NCBI GenBank assembly: GCA_001600415.1
Contig: BCJX01000001.1
Coordinates: forward strand, 3,332,985 to 3,396,984
Source of the DNA: Pascua guehoae
Lineage: Eukaryota; Basidiomycota; Tremellomycetes; Trichosporonales; Trichosporonaceae
Direction of reading: 5' to 3'
Length of the DNA stretch: 64,000 nt
Shown: in pieces, positions 10,301 through 19,853 of the stretch
Layout: each line of letters begins with the position of its first letter
Position numbering within the stretch: position 1 is the first letter of the stretch
Made by a program: the position numbers and the translations under genes
The notes under the pieces: model-generated
Told to the model about the DNA's origin: nothing
What the model saw: the letters and a program-made list of their open reading frames with translations, nothing else
The model's database searches: none

Positions 10301-11416
10301 CTCTCAAACGCACACGAGTACTCGGCCCCCGAGCCACGCATGGCTGTCTTTCCGCCCAGCCCCCATGCCGCTGCCCCGCCATCGCCTCCCCCCGTTCCTT
10401 CACGATCCGGAGGCATGCGCATCTCGGCGCTGCTCAATGACGACCCTCCTGACCATAAGCCTTTCGACACTGCCAGCGTTGCCAGCGACGCAACTGTTGA
10501 TGAACACGAAATGGACCCGGCGCGTGGACTGTATCCCCCACGAGAGTATGGCTATGACCGTCGCACAAGCTTTGAGGACAGTGCTGCGGCAGCGCAGCGA
10601 GAACGATTCCAGCAAGCGCCTGGGTACTCGTACGCTGCGGTCGCCGCGAGCAACCCTGCGTGGCGCGATCCGCGCGACGCGCACCGCGAACTGAGGGACG
10701 ATCCGCGTGACCTCCGTGAGAGGGAGAGGGACCCCCGCGACCCTCGCGACTTGCCGCGCGATCCGCGCGACCCACGGGATCCCCGAGACCCCCGCGACGC
10801 GCGTATGCATGACCCACGCGAGTCGGGCATGCGCGGCGGCGAAGTACGGGACCCGCGCGACTACTACCCTCCGCACCGGTCGCCTGTGCCATCAGCGAGT
10901 GCGCTCCCACCCGTCTCACGCGGCTCGTGGGAGGCACCACTGCCGTCGCTAGGCGTATTCCCTCCGAGCCCTGGTCCGATGATGGGTCCTCCTGGGCACC
11001 AGGCACACTCTGGACATGCTAGCCACTCACCACACTTGGCGCCTCACGCCCATCCTGTGCACCACCCGGGCCACGCTGCGCACTCTGCGCACTCGGCCCA
11101 CTCGCACCGGCAGCATTCTCCTCACTCGCAGGCGGCTTATGCTCCCCACCCGGCACACCCACACGCCACGCATCCGGCGCACTCGCCGCACTCCCACCCG
11201 GTCCGCTCACCGCACGCTGCGCACACACACCCGCAGCACCCGCCACAACCGCAACACCCGCAGCACCCGCAGCACCCGCAGCACCCGCAGCACCCGCAGC
11301 ACGCACCGGCGCGCGAGTACCCACGCCAAGGCGACTGGCGACCGTACCTCTCGGCGCCGAATGGCGAGCCCCAGCGCGGCATGTCCCCGCAGCCGCAGTA
11401 CGGGCATCAGCGCTAG
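4325..11416 (+). CDS. Snt1/NCoR-like co-repressor with two SANT domains
   Basis: A nuclear scaffold of the Snt1/SMRT/NCoR class, which in yeasts belongs to the Set3-type histone deacetylase complex (family knowledge). Two SANT/Myb-like domains are visible: the first around nt 8875-9035 (EPVWSEEEREKFLKRY, then YYYRTKYENDY), the second around nt 9858-10005 (NSYWSVAEKQKFPELV). The pair with a basic linker is characteristic of Snt1. The rest is low complexity: an Arg-Asp/Arg-Glu tract, a long Pro/Val/Glu region with a four-copy repeat, a Gln tract and a His-Pro-Gln tract. I chose the ATG at 4325; 4382 is an in-frame alternative. A likely intron at 4529-4693 (gtgggt to cag, 165 bp) is a multiple of three and stop-free, so both forms stay in frame: 2363 residues unspliced, 2308 spliced. 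The identification rests on the SANT domains; the complex is inferred. Confidence 0.85.
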   Translation: MTPQGRQPPPHLPLKPAGAMDGGARLRGERDIDAVPARDSRDGRDGRDSRDGRDGRDGRGSFRPGPPEVGILYDGWDPSADIVFSHRDVSLALCPLPSVHCLTTRRPHRYPRPDTRCLAFPPQPRSWPRPRGTSFRPSGPNGIGRPRSPSPPPPRRDFDRDRDWGFDRDRDRDRDRDRDRDRDRELNGRWGRRPPPPPRAFDRDREWDDRDRRFGPSDRYRNDDRPFVHPLYKTDHRMTPRDRDRERDRERERERDRERDRERDRERDRERDRERDRERDRERERDRDRDRGRLPSPRRRRDDRGPGPVAGPGPSTLANARASPPRSRASSSPSDSVLPKPSPSLGASDLEEGEVLSPARPLRRGPPDGRDRDRGPRDRERDRDRRWSPGRHAPPREWGRGRDRDARDPHPGSRPRSPATPHLRPQHDDGWASRRARAGTSPLNKRPESVGPDRPRSEAGRRSPVRHRSPEERKPTLNELQLTTGEDDVVQANGAVEGKPGTPARSTPIEKPPASSVQEPAPTAAVKAPIPQEQERQSPPTQTLPQTVKVVETGKPAPTSEVEMPATAVESLQPSEAERPTATEPSTAAAEPTTAPETTEITKTTEPAEPAVPKVAEEASQPVSNPDSKSSDKPMSPEPVQTTVSEPVEPMAVDVVAPAEPVAAASVEADAQPAVVAEPAVVAERVTGSAEPAESEHKPAPISVEVEMAPAKSPTPPLKSPPREAEPRPVEDVTKAVPDEDVPMQSPKATEPEPEQEVVADEPAKESAAPEAPADAAKPSVPQDTAVEGSQVETAVVEPSQQELSVPAVQPIIVEPPAAEPANVALPAVPSPIDPSHLSPVDMVLTPIDTPVERHSKPASRPHATVEPPFAVPSAAAPPTIDSSHLSPVDMELTPIDTPVERKAKPVSHPQTSTSARSPAEPSPIDPSHLSPVSMVLTPIDTPVERHGKLESRPAPSPVAPLPTARPPIDPSHPSPVDMELTPIDTPVDRQVKPVLHPLATSEPAVEPAKVEPVPEASAVAPAEEPTPAPEPPAPAEQVVAPEDAPESAPTEEAMSVDEPPASTVETVETVESTVAEAVAPVPVLEVETDTTEAKPETIDANGDVTMTSARASPEPQLPTEPKVEEPVAVPIPPVDDDETDEDLPPMAVLSQPPRKVKAPPALPHIITVVPMSPAKVVPALVQEDIQPTPSVRRSLRSGAPPPTAVDREPARPDPVVEKTVTFASPTALASPSPKTAVPASPPAAAVPSPREDVGPKPDRRRSSRASTATEVDEVEEAPQEDAEPTEEDLREERLVNGVREALRKPAPDLNVKEILAWNQAAAPTESSRAPTDVANFEVDSMIKEIVAPLAKHDQQVAARVATVVAKEKRELDATVERLREEYLDLDEKWERHREFLAKLMEKRGPPPADLYAVPGSILPPPTPGLPVSTPIVDETFPTRSNRRRGAGDAVATEAEYQAILAGLADSAAKDPTHRATKTAAAIPDMILTKERDMVYDDENYRVDDPIAFYNFHGGAEPVWSEEEREKFLKRYLQYPKQFGRVAEVLPNKTAGDCVLYYYRTKYENDYKTLLASRRGVKARRNVAKKKSSALLADIERTTEITGKGKRSRDKDRAEKADKDKAGKGDTTDKERDGERSGAATPVPGGRRIRARAGSDMPATPVTDAPTRKRKSDAGMVADGDDASATSRAPSEAPSTASKKARTSGKGSKKRPRKSSISKENKEANKDVNKDAGVNATPTAPTAPPDAAVTIPSVNGTVPAAPVAKVSLAPATVPAAAAPAPAPLIDPATNLIIDTGPLLPPLKRTKRRKIAEPVEQAPTGTPDTPSAPAVEPTPGIPKPRRTTTNSYWSVAEKQKFPELVREHGTDFRAIADKLGNTKTVIQVRNHYNQTLAQLREAGIVQPASTEVGVQNVKVNGVPPPATAPPDLTTYPADFPRLPGPYEFDRARRPSHSSQARPTHSQQQQQPQQQQQPQQQQQHQQPQQQQQPPHPQVLSNAHEYSAPEPRMAVFPPSPHAAAPPSPPPVPSRSGGMRISALLNDDPPDHKPFDTASVASDATVDEHEMDPARGLYPPREYGYDRRTSFEDSAAAAQRERFQQAPGYSYAAVAASNPAWRDPRDAHRELRDDPRDLRERERDPRDPRDLPRDPRDPRDPRDPRDARMHDPRESGMRGGEVRDPRDYYPPHRSPVPSASALPPVSRGSWEAPLPSLGVFPPSPGPMMGPPGHQAHSGHASHSPHLAPHAHPVHHPGHAAHSAHSAHSHRQHSPHSQAAYAPHPAHPHATHPAHSPHSHPVRSPHAAHTHPQHPPQPQHPQHPQHPQHPQHPQHAPAREYPRQGDWRPYLSAPNGEPQRGMSPQPQYGHQR
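4795..5200 (+). repeat. Arg-Asp/Arg-Glu dipeptide tract
   Basis: Within the Snt1-like gene, about 130 codons are dominated by alternating Arg-Asp and then Arg-Glu dipeptides, encoded by cgnga(c/g) hexamers with varied third bases. Such mixed-charge tracts are common in nuclear and RNA-associated proteins. The complementary strand reads as Arg-Ser dipeptides, producing a spurious antisense frame at 5017-6132. Confidence 0.9.
6818..7294 (+). repeat. Four-copy 23-residue peptide repeat in the Snt1-like protein
   Basis: Copies start at nt 6818, 6962, 7094 and 7226. Each keeps the pattern ID.SH.SPV.M.LTPIDTPV(E/D)R, separated by 21 to 25 poorly conserved residues. Spacing is 144, 132 and 132 bp. 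Conservation is higher in protein than in DNA, and spacers diverge while the core is kept, which suggests selection on the core. Each core contains Ser-Pro and Thr-Pro sites. Confidence 0.9.
10204..10293 (+). repeat. Gln-rich tract in the Snt1-like protein
   Basis: About 30 codons of cag and caa, interrupted by Pro and His codons, lie just downstream of the second SANT domain. A separate His-Pro-Gln tract (cacccgcag, nine-base unit) occurs at about 11231-11302 near the C terminus. Both may vary in length between strains. Confidence 0.85.
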
Positions 11417-14400
11417 CGTCAAGGGTAGACTCGGGCCGCCGTGGACTTGTGACGCGCGGTGAATGCCTGCGCGATGGCTTGCGTGCTTGTAGCGTGCTTG
11501 CGTCTTGATCATGGTGGGCTGGGACCTTTCAGCTTTGTCCCCTGGGGTGGACCTGGCGATCGTCTGGTCTGGTGGTCGTTGGATGGACTTTTGTGCCCCT
11601 TCTTGGTGACACTAGGTGGCCGTTGTCGTCAGATTGGGAGCCTGGTGTGCGAGTATCGCTGTTGTTGGCTGGGGCCACTGGGAGCGATTGTACAACTAGT
11701 ATGCAACAGTAGATGCACAGTCATGGTTTAGTCGTGTGCAGAGTGTTGAGCTGTGAGATGTGGGTGAGATGGTCTGGGAGTGGGAAGTGGAATGGCCGAG
11801 ATGTGAGGGCAGGGTAAAGGNNNNNNNNNNNNNNNNNNNNNNNNNNNNNNNNNNNNNNNNNNNNNNNNNNNNNNNNNNNNGGGGGGGGAGATGGATGCAG
11901 AAGCTACAGTACAGAGCGCATTTGGGCGTCCTGATCCGTCCTTGCACACAAGACAAATCCTACATCAAAGCGTGGAGTACGAATGTCCATCCAAGAAGCA
12001 CAAGACCAAGTGACCGCAAGTCAGAACAGCACAGCGGGGAGATCGTGTCCTCTGACGTGAGCCTCCAACACAAAATGTCGGGCCGAGGGTGTGTTCTGTT
12101 AATCGTCATGGATCACAGATGATGTCGATGATCGTAGGCATGCAACACCCAGTGATCGTCGCCACGCACCGTCCACGCGCTGTACAATGCAAAGCTGCTC
12201 GCTCCAAGCTGCAAGCTGCAAAGCCAAAGCCTCGCCACGACAAGACAAGACTAGACTAAAACTAGGACAGGACCGATGTGCGCGATGGGCTCATGTGCTC
12301 ATGTGCTCATGCCTGTACATAGTAGATACACAACGTCGATCCTGCCACTGACGTCAGCTAGCCAAGCGTGTGTCTTGGCACGAGATCGGGATCGACGGCG
12401 AGGCGGCGAGGCGGCCAGCCCAGGCGGCCAGCCAAGGTGGCGGGGCAGGGGGAGCAGGGGGCCAGGGTGGCTCGGCGATGGGCTCGGACACCGACGTGGC
12501 CGTGGCTAGCGTGGCTTGTGGTGTCATACGTGTCGAGTCTTGCGGTATGTCGAATGTGGGATTGAGGTACAGTATGTCATGCGTTGTGCATTGTGCATTT
12601 GGCTAGCCTACTACAAACTGGTCGGCTACGTGCTGCTCCGGGTTGTGTCGGACTGCGGTGTGCTGGGTGGGTGTGGTACAGATACTCGAGTCAGGTACTC
12701 TGCGTGAGTAGTTGTCGGGTACGAGGACGTTGGCGATCGCCGCCGACGTGGGCTATTAGCCATTAGCCTTTTAGCCACGGGCCAGTACGCGACCGAGTTG
12801 CGCGCGACCAGTCTCCCGGGTCGGAAACGTCGCTTCCTATTGCAGGCCCGGCATTTCGGGATGGCACGCGTTGTGTCAGTGGCGCGCATCGCAGGGATGG
12901 GTTGGGGGTTGTAATGTGCTCTTATTGTTCTGTTTTACGATTGAGACAGACACTGGGCCGAGAACGAGAACGCGACAACGTCGGATGTGTGCCACATGCC
13001 ACAACCGCCAATTGTAGACTGTTTTAGAGCAACCAGTGTAGCATAGGTAGAACCAGCCGTAGCAGGCTATCCGAATGCAGAACGAATGACATGCCACAGT
13101 CGCCTGGAATGCAGGAATTAATCATCTAATGAACGGCCCTGTGGCGTGGCCGCACGCTGGGCGTGCACAGATGCGTTGTGATCGTCATCGTCTCGACCTC
13201 TTATGGCTGACGGGCTTAATTTTGGCGACACGCTGAAGGGACCGGGGGGGGTTGAGTTGAGGCGTCAACGGCGTCATAGGCAAGGCGTTAAAGGCGTTAA
13301 AGGCGTTAAAAGCTCGACAGTGACAAGAGGCGTCTGACATGTCGAGATCCAGCATGTTTCACGAGAGATCGGGAGCTTGCAGCTTGCCCATCTCAACTAT
13401 CTCGACTATCTCAACTGGAACGAGACCCCAAAGTGCAAGTATTGTCGATAGCGATGCAAGTTAGTGCCTTGGTGTTGGCGTCGGCGTTCCCAGGAATGAT
13501 CGCCATGATGTCGACGTGACAACTAACTTGTCGAGGCACCGGCTGGAACGGAACGTGCCCGCAGTCGGCCGATTCTTGGACGTGCACACTACTTTGTAGC
13601 TTGGCAGTGGCACTATTGATGTCAAGGTGGGTTTAGGATGATGTCAGACGTCATCGGTGATGCTCTACGTCCAGCCACCATAGACGGATGCGGATGCGGA
13701 TGCGGAGCCCAATAGCCCAATGGCCCAATAAGGCCCAAGTAACCAGGGTTGGCCGAAATGGGTTTGGCGGGGGGGCGGCCCTGTGCCAATGACTCACCAA
13801 TGACGTCTCTGGGCCACCCTTTCTCTCTCTCTCCTGGCGGGCACGGGGAGGAGCGGATGAAAGGATCCTTGGTAATCAGGCTCAAAGGATCAAAGGCGCT
13901 CTAAATCACTCTGGCTGTGGCCGCGGCCGGCCCAGGCTGGGCACGACTGGACCGGAGCAGGAGAGACACAGAGGCAGAAAGGCAGAGGGGCAGAGGCAGA
14001 GGTTGATGACACCCGGCCTCTGCCACTAGCACCTCACCTCACTGCCTGCGGCCTGCAATCTTGCTGCCTTCAGCTGCGTGCACTCTCCCAGCTCATCGCC
14101 TCACCAATGATGCTGCGTGCAAGCTATCGAGCAATCCGTCTGTCCAAGCCCCTGGCCGCGTCGTCACGAAATCGAATCGGCTGACCCCAGTCCCGCTGAC
14201 TACGCCATCGCTCAACACCCCCCAGCCAGCATCACCAAGGCGCCTTCTTGTCCTCGTTGCGTGTGCCTCGGTGCCTCGGTACACGCTCTCCATCGTCCTA
14301 TCACCCGCCCAGCCAGCCAGCCACATTTGTAGTGCACTTCGTCGAACGCGAGTTGGCTGTACTGTACATAGCTTGCAGCCAGGACGGTTGACCCATCAGG

Positions 14401-15320
14401 AATATCCAGCCAGTTACAGGAGTGACTAGCCACCCGCGACTCCAACCCCCACCCCGCCGCCGGATCGATCCTGACGCTCTCGTCCCCATCCGCCCGTTGA
14501 TATCATTTCAACCTCACCCAAACGCTAGTCTCTAGTCTTATTCTTCTTGTTCTTTGGACAAACTCGCTCGTGCCCCGCCTCTCACGCCCGCCCGCCCGCA
14601 CGTTTATCGGGATAAGCCCAGCGCTTGTGCCTCTCTGCCCCACCCCGAAAGAGCAAGCCCAACCTGGACACCCTCGGGCACCACCTGTTGCTTTTACCCC
14701 TTTGCTCGACGTCACACCTCGTCGCTCTTCTCCCCGCGGCCCCTCGTGTAGCAGCTTTTGCCTCCTCCCCTCCTGCCTGCCTTTGTCATCATCATCATAC
14801 TCGTCATCCACGACCCACCCGACTGTCACTTCGACATTGATCCATTCAATCCACACCACACCACCCCACACCACACCACCCCACACCACACCACCAACCG
14901 CACCAAACGCCCCACGACGTCCGTCCCTCGTCCCTTGCCGCAAGCCGCAAGCCGCAGCCGCACCACATCGCACTGTCGTCACCGCCCCAAGTCGCCCCAC
15001 GTTTTGCCCCCTCCCAGCTAGGGTCCTTGATCCACCGTCACCAGCGCAGGGTCCCAGTCACACCCATCCACCCACCCAACCAACTTCGACACCCCACTGT
15101 TGACAGTCACCACCCGCACCACCTCGGTCATTGCCAGTTGCAGGTCACCACGCCCCGCACTCTAGCCTGTCCCGTCTCATCGCCGTGACCGCCTCGCATC
15201 TGGTCTTGCTGTTGCCGGTTCGTAACATTTCCACTTCTCATTCTCTCATTCACACACACACACTCTCTCCCTCTCCACCATCTCTACTCCTTGAACCCAT
15301 CTTTGGTTCCTCGCGCACGC
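11417..15320. other. Long non-coding interval and 5' leader of the kinase gene
   Basis: About 3.9 kb between the Snt1-like stop and the proposed kinase start. I see no supportable gene. It contains the assembly gap (11821-11880) flanked by G-rich sequence, a palindromic TGACGTCA at 12349-12356, and three copies of ggcgttaaa around 13283-13310. From about 14400 there is a long C-rich leader containing repeated ccccacaccacacca units (about 14849-14897). Between 14112 and 15320 the plus strand has no ATG at all, consistent with a long scanned 5' leader for the downstream kinase. Confidence 0.6.
11821..11880. other. Assembly gap (60 N)
   Basis: Sixty consecutive N bases. The right flank begins with a G run and the left flank ends in ggg-rich sequence, so the gap probably sits in a G homopolymer or similar low-complexity tract. 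True length is unknown. Confidence 1.
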
Positions 15321-16411
15321 ATGTCTATCGGCGCGCTCGCTCTTTGCTCCTCGTAGACTTTGATCACAACCTCTGCGATCTCGGCGCGTCTGCATTCCCG
15401 ACCTTGCATTCCGTCACCGTCTGCACCGCCGCAGCCCAAACCCAACCAGCCAACCGACTGCCCGCCCACACCCATCCACCCGAAAAAAAAAGACTCACCC
15501 AGCCTAACCCCCCAGTGCATCGGCCACCACGTTGCCAACACACGGTCTTAGCGGGCATTCGCCCTCCCCCGTGGCCTCGACGCGCGACCAGGCCACGGAG
15601 CCATCGTCTCAAGCACAACGAGTGGACGACGACAAGTCATCGACTGTGCCGGACCTGAAGCCTAACGTCATCATCTCAGACGCAGGCCCCGGCCGACTGG
15701 CCACCACAACCACCACTTCGACTTTTTCCAAACAACCTCTTCTTGACATTCCCCACTCTCTCTTGTCCTTGTCATCCGGCACGACACCACCACCAGCCCT
15801 CGTCTCTGGACTGTCTTATCTCTCGCGCACAGACACGTTTGGTCCCCCGCGGTCACCATCTAGTCTGGTGCCCCTCGACGAAACTCCTGCCTCGACATCC
15901 TCGGCTACGTCACCCGCAAGATCTGTGCACGCGGCAAACTCGTCGACCTCTTCCTCATCCAATCCCACATCCTCACGCGCCATCCGCACATCCCCACTCT
16001 CCCCCACGTCACGAACCCAGGCCCAGACGAACACTGCACCACCACAGCCTCACCCCTTGAGTGTGGACGCAACCCAACCTCTTGTTTCTCTTGACGGTGT
16101 GCCAGGGTCCACACCCACCACCACCACAAACCTGCCGCCCCCGATTCCACCCTCCTCGTCCCCCCGTGCCGACCCGGCCCACCCCAACCAACCCCCTCAT
16201 CCTCAAGACAAGCAGTCTGGTGCAAAGCCACACACCGACGACGACTACGAGGTAGCCCTCCGCAGACTAAACGAGGCACGCCTGGACGACACGATGCTGT
16301 CGAGCTTTAAGCGTGAGTAGTGTTGGCATTTTCCTGTCTCTGTTTAGCCGATGCAAAGAGGCGTATTCCAGACAAATGTCGCCCACCATCACCCATCACC
16401 CAGCACGCCAG

Positions 16412-16446
<35 letters not shown>

Positions 16447-18960
16447 TACGTCATCGGCCCGTGCACCCATATCGCCCCACCAAAACCCCGTATCCGACTC
16501 CTTTTTGCATCCCATCCACTCCCTTTCTCCCGCTATTGTCCTTTACAACACACCACATCCCCCTCCAACCTAAACTGCCCCCCACCACCACATACACCCC
16601 TTACTGCGACGCCTTTGAACTGCAGCTCTGACACCTTTCAGAGATCCTCCGCCACGGCAAGCATGCCCAGGCCCAGGGCGACGGCCAGAGTGCGCGTACA
16701 TCCAAAGCCGCACAACAGCAGCAGCAGCACCAGCCAGCGTCCCACGCACCTGTAGCTGCCGGCCAAACCTCGACCTCGGCTGCCCGTACCTCTGAGCGAT
16801 CAGCCCAGCACATGCAGGCGCAACAGCCTCAGCAGGCGGTCGCGCAGCCCGCCCACGGAAAGGAAAAGAACAACTACCGCCAGGAGGCCGAAAGGATCGT
16901 CGCAGAGGAAAAGGCGCATGGCGAGCGGATGCCAAAGTACGCTGTACGTTGTACTCTTGTGAGACCGAAAGTTGTCACCTGACGCTCCTAGGGCCTCGAG
17001 CAATACACTCTGTTGGAGAAGATGGGCGACGGCGCGTTCTCCAATGTGTACAAGGGTGTAGACAACAAGACGGGCCAAAAGGTCGCAGTCAAGGTTGTGC
17101 GCAAGTATGAGCTCAACTCTACCCAAGTGAGTCCTTTCCTCCCATTCCTCCCCGGCCGTACAGCGTCCATTTGGGCTTTCGTGTGCTCTTTTGTGCTCGT
17201 CTCCGTCCGAGTTGCCGTCACACCGTCGCCCTCGATGGCTGCGATCACGTTCAGTGCCACCCCCTCCTCGGTGATAGACATTAATGGATAGGACGGCAAC
17301 CGACACCTCAACCCCAACTTCAAGAAGCGTCCCCGCGTTACAGAGGTTGGTGCCGCCCCACATCCACTCCCCCTTGCGTCTCCAAGCATCCATCCCCTGG
17401 CGTTTGTTTTCACTCGACCGTGCTTGCGTCATGCCGCAGTCGATTCCTACTGCGTGACATCACATGTGCGGCACCGGACCACCCCAATGGTGTTCTTTTG
17501 CACTGCAGCCCCACAGACCCTCTCCCTGCCTCGTGCCGAGTGCTAACCCCATAGCGCGCCAACATTCTCAAGGAAGTGCAGATTATGCGCGGCATCGACC
17601 ACCCGAGCATTGTCAAGCTGCTGGCCTTTTTCGAGAGCGAGGAGCACTACTTCCTCGTCCTCGAATTGATGGAAGGCGGCGAGCTCTTCCACCAGATTGT
17701 CAAGCTCACGTACTTCTCCGAGAATCTGTCGCGGCATGTCATTGTCCAGGTCGCCCAGGGGATCCGCTATCTGCACGAGGAGCGCGGTGTGGTGCACCGC
17801 GACATCAAGCCCGAAAACTTGCTGTTTGAGCGCATCCCCATTATCCCATCAAAGGACCCGATCAACCGGCCCTACGACGAGGAAAAGGAAGACGAGGGCG
17901 AGTTCCAGCCCGGCGTTGGCGGCGGTGGCATTGGCCGCGTCAAGATTGCAGACTTTGGCCTGTCCAAGATTGTCTGGGACGAGCAGACCATGACGCCGTG
18001 CGGCACGGTCGGCTACACTGCACCGGAAATCGTAAAGGACGAACGGTACAGCAAGTCGGTCGACATGTGGGCGTTGGGATGTGTCCTGTACACCCTGCTG
18101 TGTGGCTTCCCTCGTGAGTGCAGAGTGCAGAGGAGAGCAATGCGGAGGTCGCAATCCCTAACGTCGCAGCGTTCTATGACGAGAGCATCAATGTCCTCAC
18201 GGAAAAGGTGGCGCGCGGGTACTATACCTTCCTGAGCCCATGGTGGGACGACATTTCGCACTCTGCAAAGGACCTCATTACGCACCTGCTTTGTGTCGAC
18301 CCAGCGCAACGGTACACGATTGACGAGTTCCTCGAGCACCCATGGATCAAAGAGGGTCCACAGCCCGTCGCCCCTACGCGCAGGCCGTCCAAGGGCGCCG
18401 CGGCAACCGCCCCTCTCGACTCGCCATTGCTGGCGTCGCTGCGCGCTGGCAACCGCGAGGGCCGGTCCCCAGGCATTGGTGTGCTCAAAGAGGCGTTTGA
18501 CGTTACATACGCCGTGCACCGGATGGAGGAGGAGGGCGCGCACCGCCGTGCCAACCGCGGCGGGTTCCTGCACAACCTGAACGAAGAGGACGAAGAGGAC
18601 GGCGACGAGCAGGTCCAGCTCGAAGAGGCCCGGCGCAAGCACGGCGAGGCGGTCGCACGGCAGATTGAAACCCACCGCCAGCGTGCGGCCGCCAACGCCG
18701 CCGCCGGGATCAAGGAGCCCGTGGTGACGCACTATGTCGGCCGAGGAGGCGCCAACCGCCGCGAAGCCGAGGCCGTGTTATATGATGGGCGTGCGGGCAC
18801 GCGCGACCGCGGACGCGGTGGCGGCTCGAGTAGTTCCAAGGGCAAAAACCAGCCGTTTGAGCTCAACCTCGACAATGCGACGCTTCTGGGACGCCGCCAC
18901 AAGAAGTCGCCAACGTCGTTTGCAAACCCCGTGCCGCTCCCGCAGCCCATCAAGGGCTAG
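15321..18960 (+). CDS. Ser/Thr protein kinase, Rck2/Srk1 (MAPKAP-kinase-like) type
   Basis: A cytosolic stress-type CaMK-group kinase; relatives act below the Hog1/Sty1 MAP kinase (family knowledge). Proposed exons: 15321-15352, 15552-16312, 16642-16943, 16992-17126, 17555-18113, 18170-18960, total 859 residues. The first exon is least certain: 15321 is the only ATG in the 1.2 kb upstream and joins in phase, but GTAGAC is a weak donor. The N-terminal 365 residues are Ser/Thr/Pro-rich. The catalytic domain shows the Gly loop (KMGDGAFSNVYKG), VAVKVV lysine, HRDIKPEN, DFGLSK, APE and GFPPFYDE. About 40 acidic and Gly-rich residues are inserted between the catalytic loop and DFG, as known for the Rck/Srk subfamily. 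The C-terminal tail is basic and Arg-rich. The 428-bp fourth intron is long, and the second contains 35 consecutive C. Confidence 0.85.
16412..16446. repeat. Poly-C run of 35 in a kinase intron
   Basis: Thirty-five consecutive C bases lie inside the second intron (16313-16641) of the Rck2-like kinase gene. It is the longest homopolymer in the window, and its length may be wrong in the assembly. It does not touch either splice site. Confidence 0.9.
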
Positions 18961-19853
18961 GGCGGAGAACACCGTGGGGGGGCAGTGGTTGGAGAGAGGG
19001 CGGATGTGGCCGTTAGTGTGCCGTTAATCTGCGCGCCCTCGTGCATTTGTCGCATCGCGTCGCATAAACAAATATGTATCAACAGTGGAGAGCATGAATC
19101 GTCGTTGCATCAGAGTGGGTTTGGGTGCGTGGTGGTGACTGGGGGTGGGTAGCGGGTGGGGGTTGTGACTTGAGGCTGTCGTTGGCAGTTTCTTTTGGAG
19201 TGGCATTGTTGGCAGCTTCTTCGAACGGAGTGGCATTGTTGTCCATAAGCTTGTTGTCTTTCTCGCTAGGGTATGTCTGTGAGGATTTCACCACAGCTCA
19301 ACCGGCGAACTCTTTAAGCCTCGTTTGCGTCGGTCTTGGGCGTCAATCAACAGCCCCAGGGGCAGGATGTCGCCGATAGCCATGGCACTGCTCAGGATGA
19401 GCGAGACAACGGGTGTGCACGACGGAGGTCTTGGCGCAGCTCGCCAAACACTCGAGACACAACGGCTGCAGACTTGTAGACTTGCATCCCGACGCTGTCT
19501 TTCGCAGCAGCTCGCAGCAGCTCGCAGCCCATACCGCCCTTGAAGTGTTCACCTGCCCAAGCGACCACTGCAAGCGAGCCAGCGCGGATTTCGGACCGTG
19601 GCAGTGGGGGCCAGACCGAGACGGCCATGTCCGGTGGAGCAAGTCACCGCCCACCGACCAACCGGTCCTCGGCCGGTAGGCGGCGGTTGATACCCGGCCC
19701 GGCCCCACCATTTCGACCACCCCGTACATGATGGATCTTTAGCTCTTGTCCACATCACTCTTCGCATACACCTCGTCTCGCCTCGTCTCGTCTAGCCCCA
19801 GCTCGTACACACCTCACCCCACCCACCCACACGCAAAGCAAAGCAAAGCAAAA
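18961..19853. other. Intergenic region, kinase 3' end to oxidoreductase 5' end
   Basis: About 890 bp. It should hold the kinase terminator and the oxidoreductase promoter and leader. The leader ends with repeated aaagc pentamers directly before the ATG. Frames on both strands are open around 19343-19767 (longest 128 codons), but they have no domain and no splice partner, so I do not annotate a gene. Confidence 0.55.

Noticed and set aside
19392..19767. Minus-strand frame (78 to 139 codons) between the kinase and the oxidoreductase
   Set aside because: It reads somewhat like protein, but no start, splice partner or domain could be defined, and a plus-strand frame is open over the same bases.
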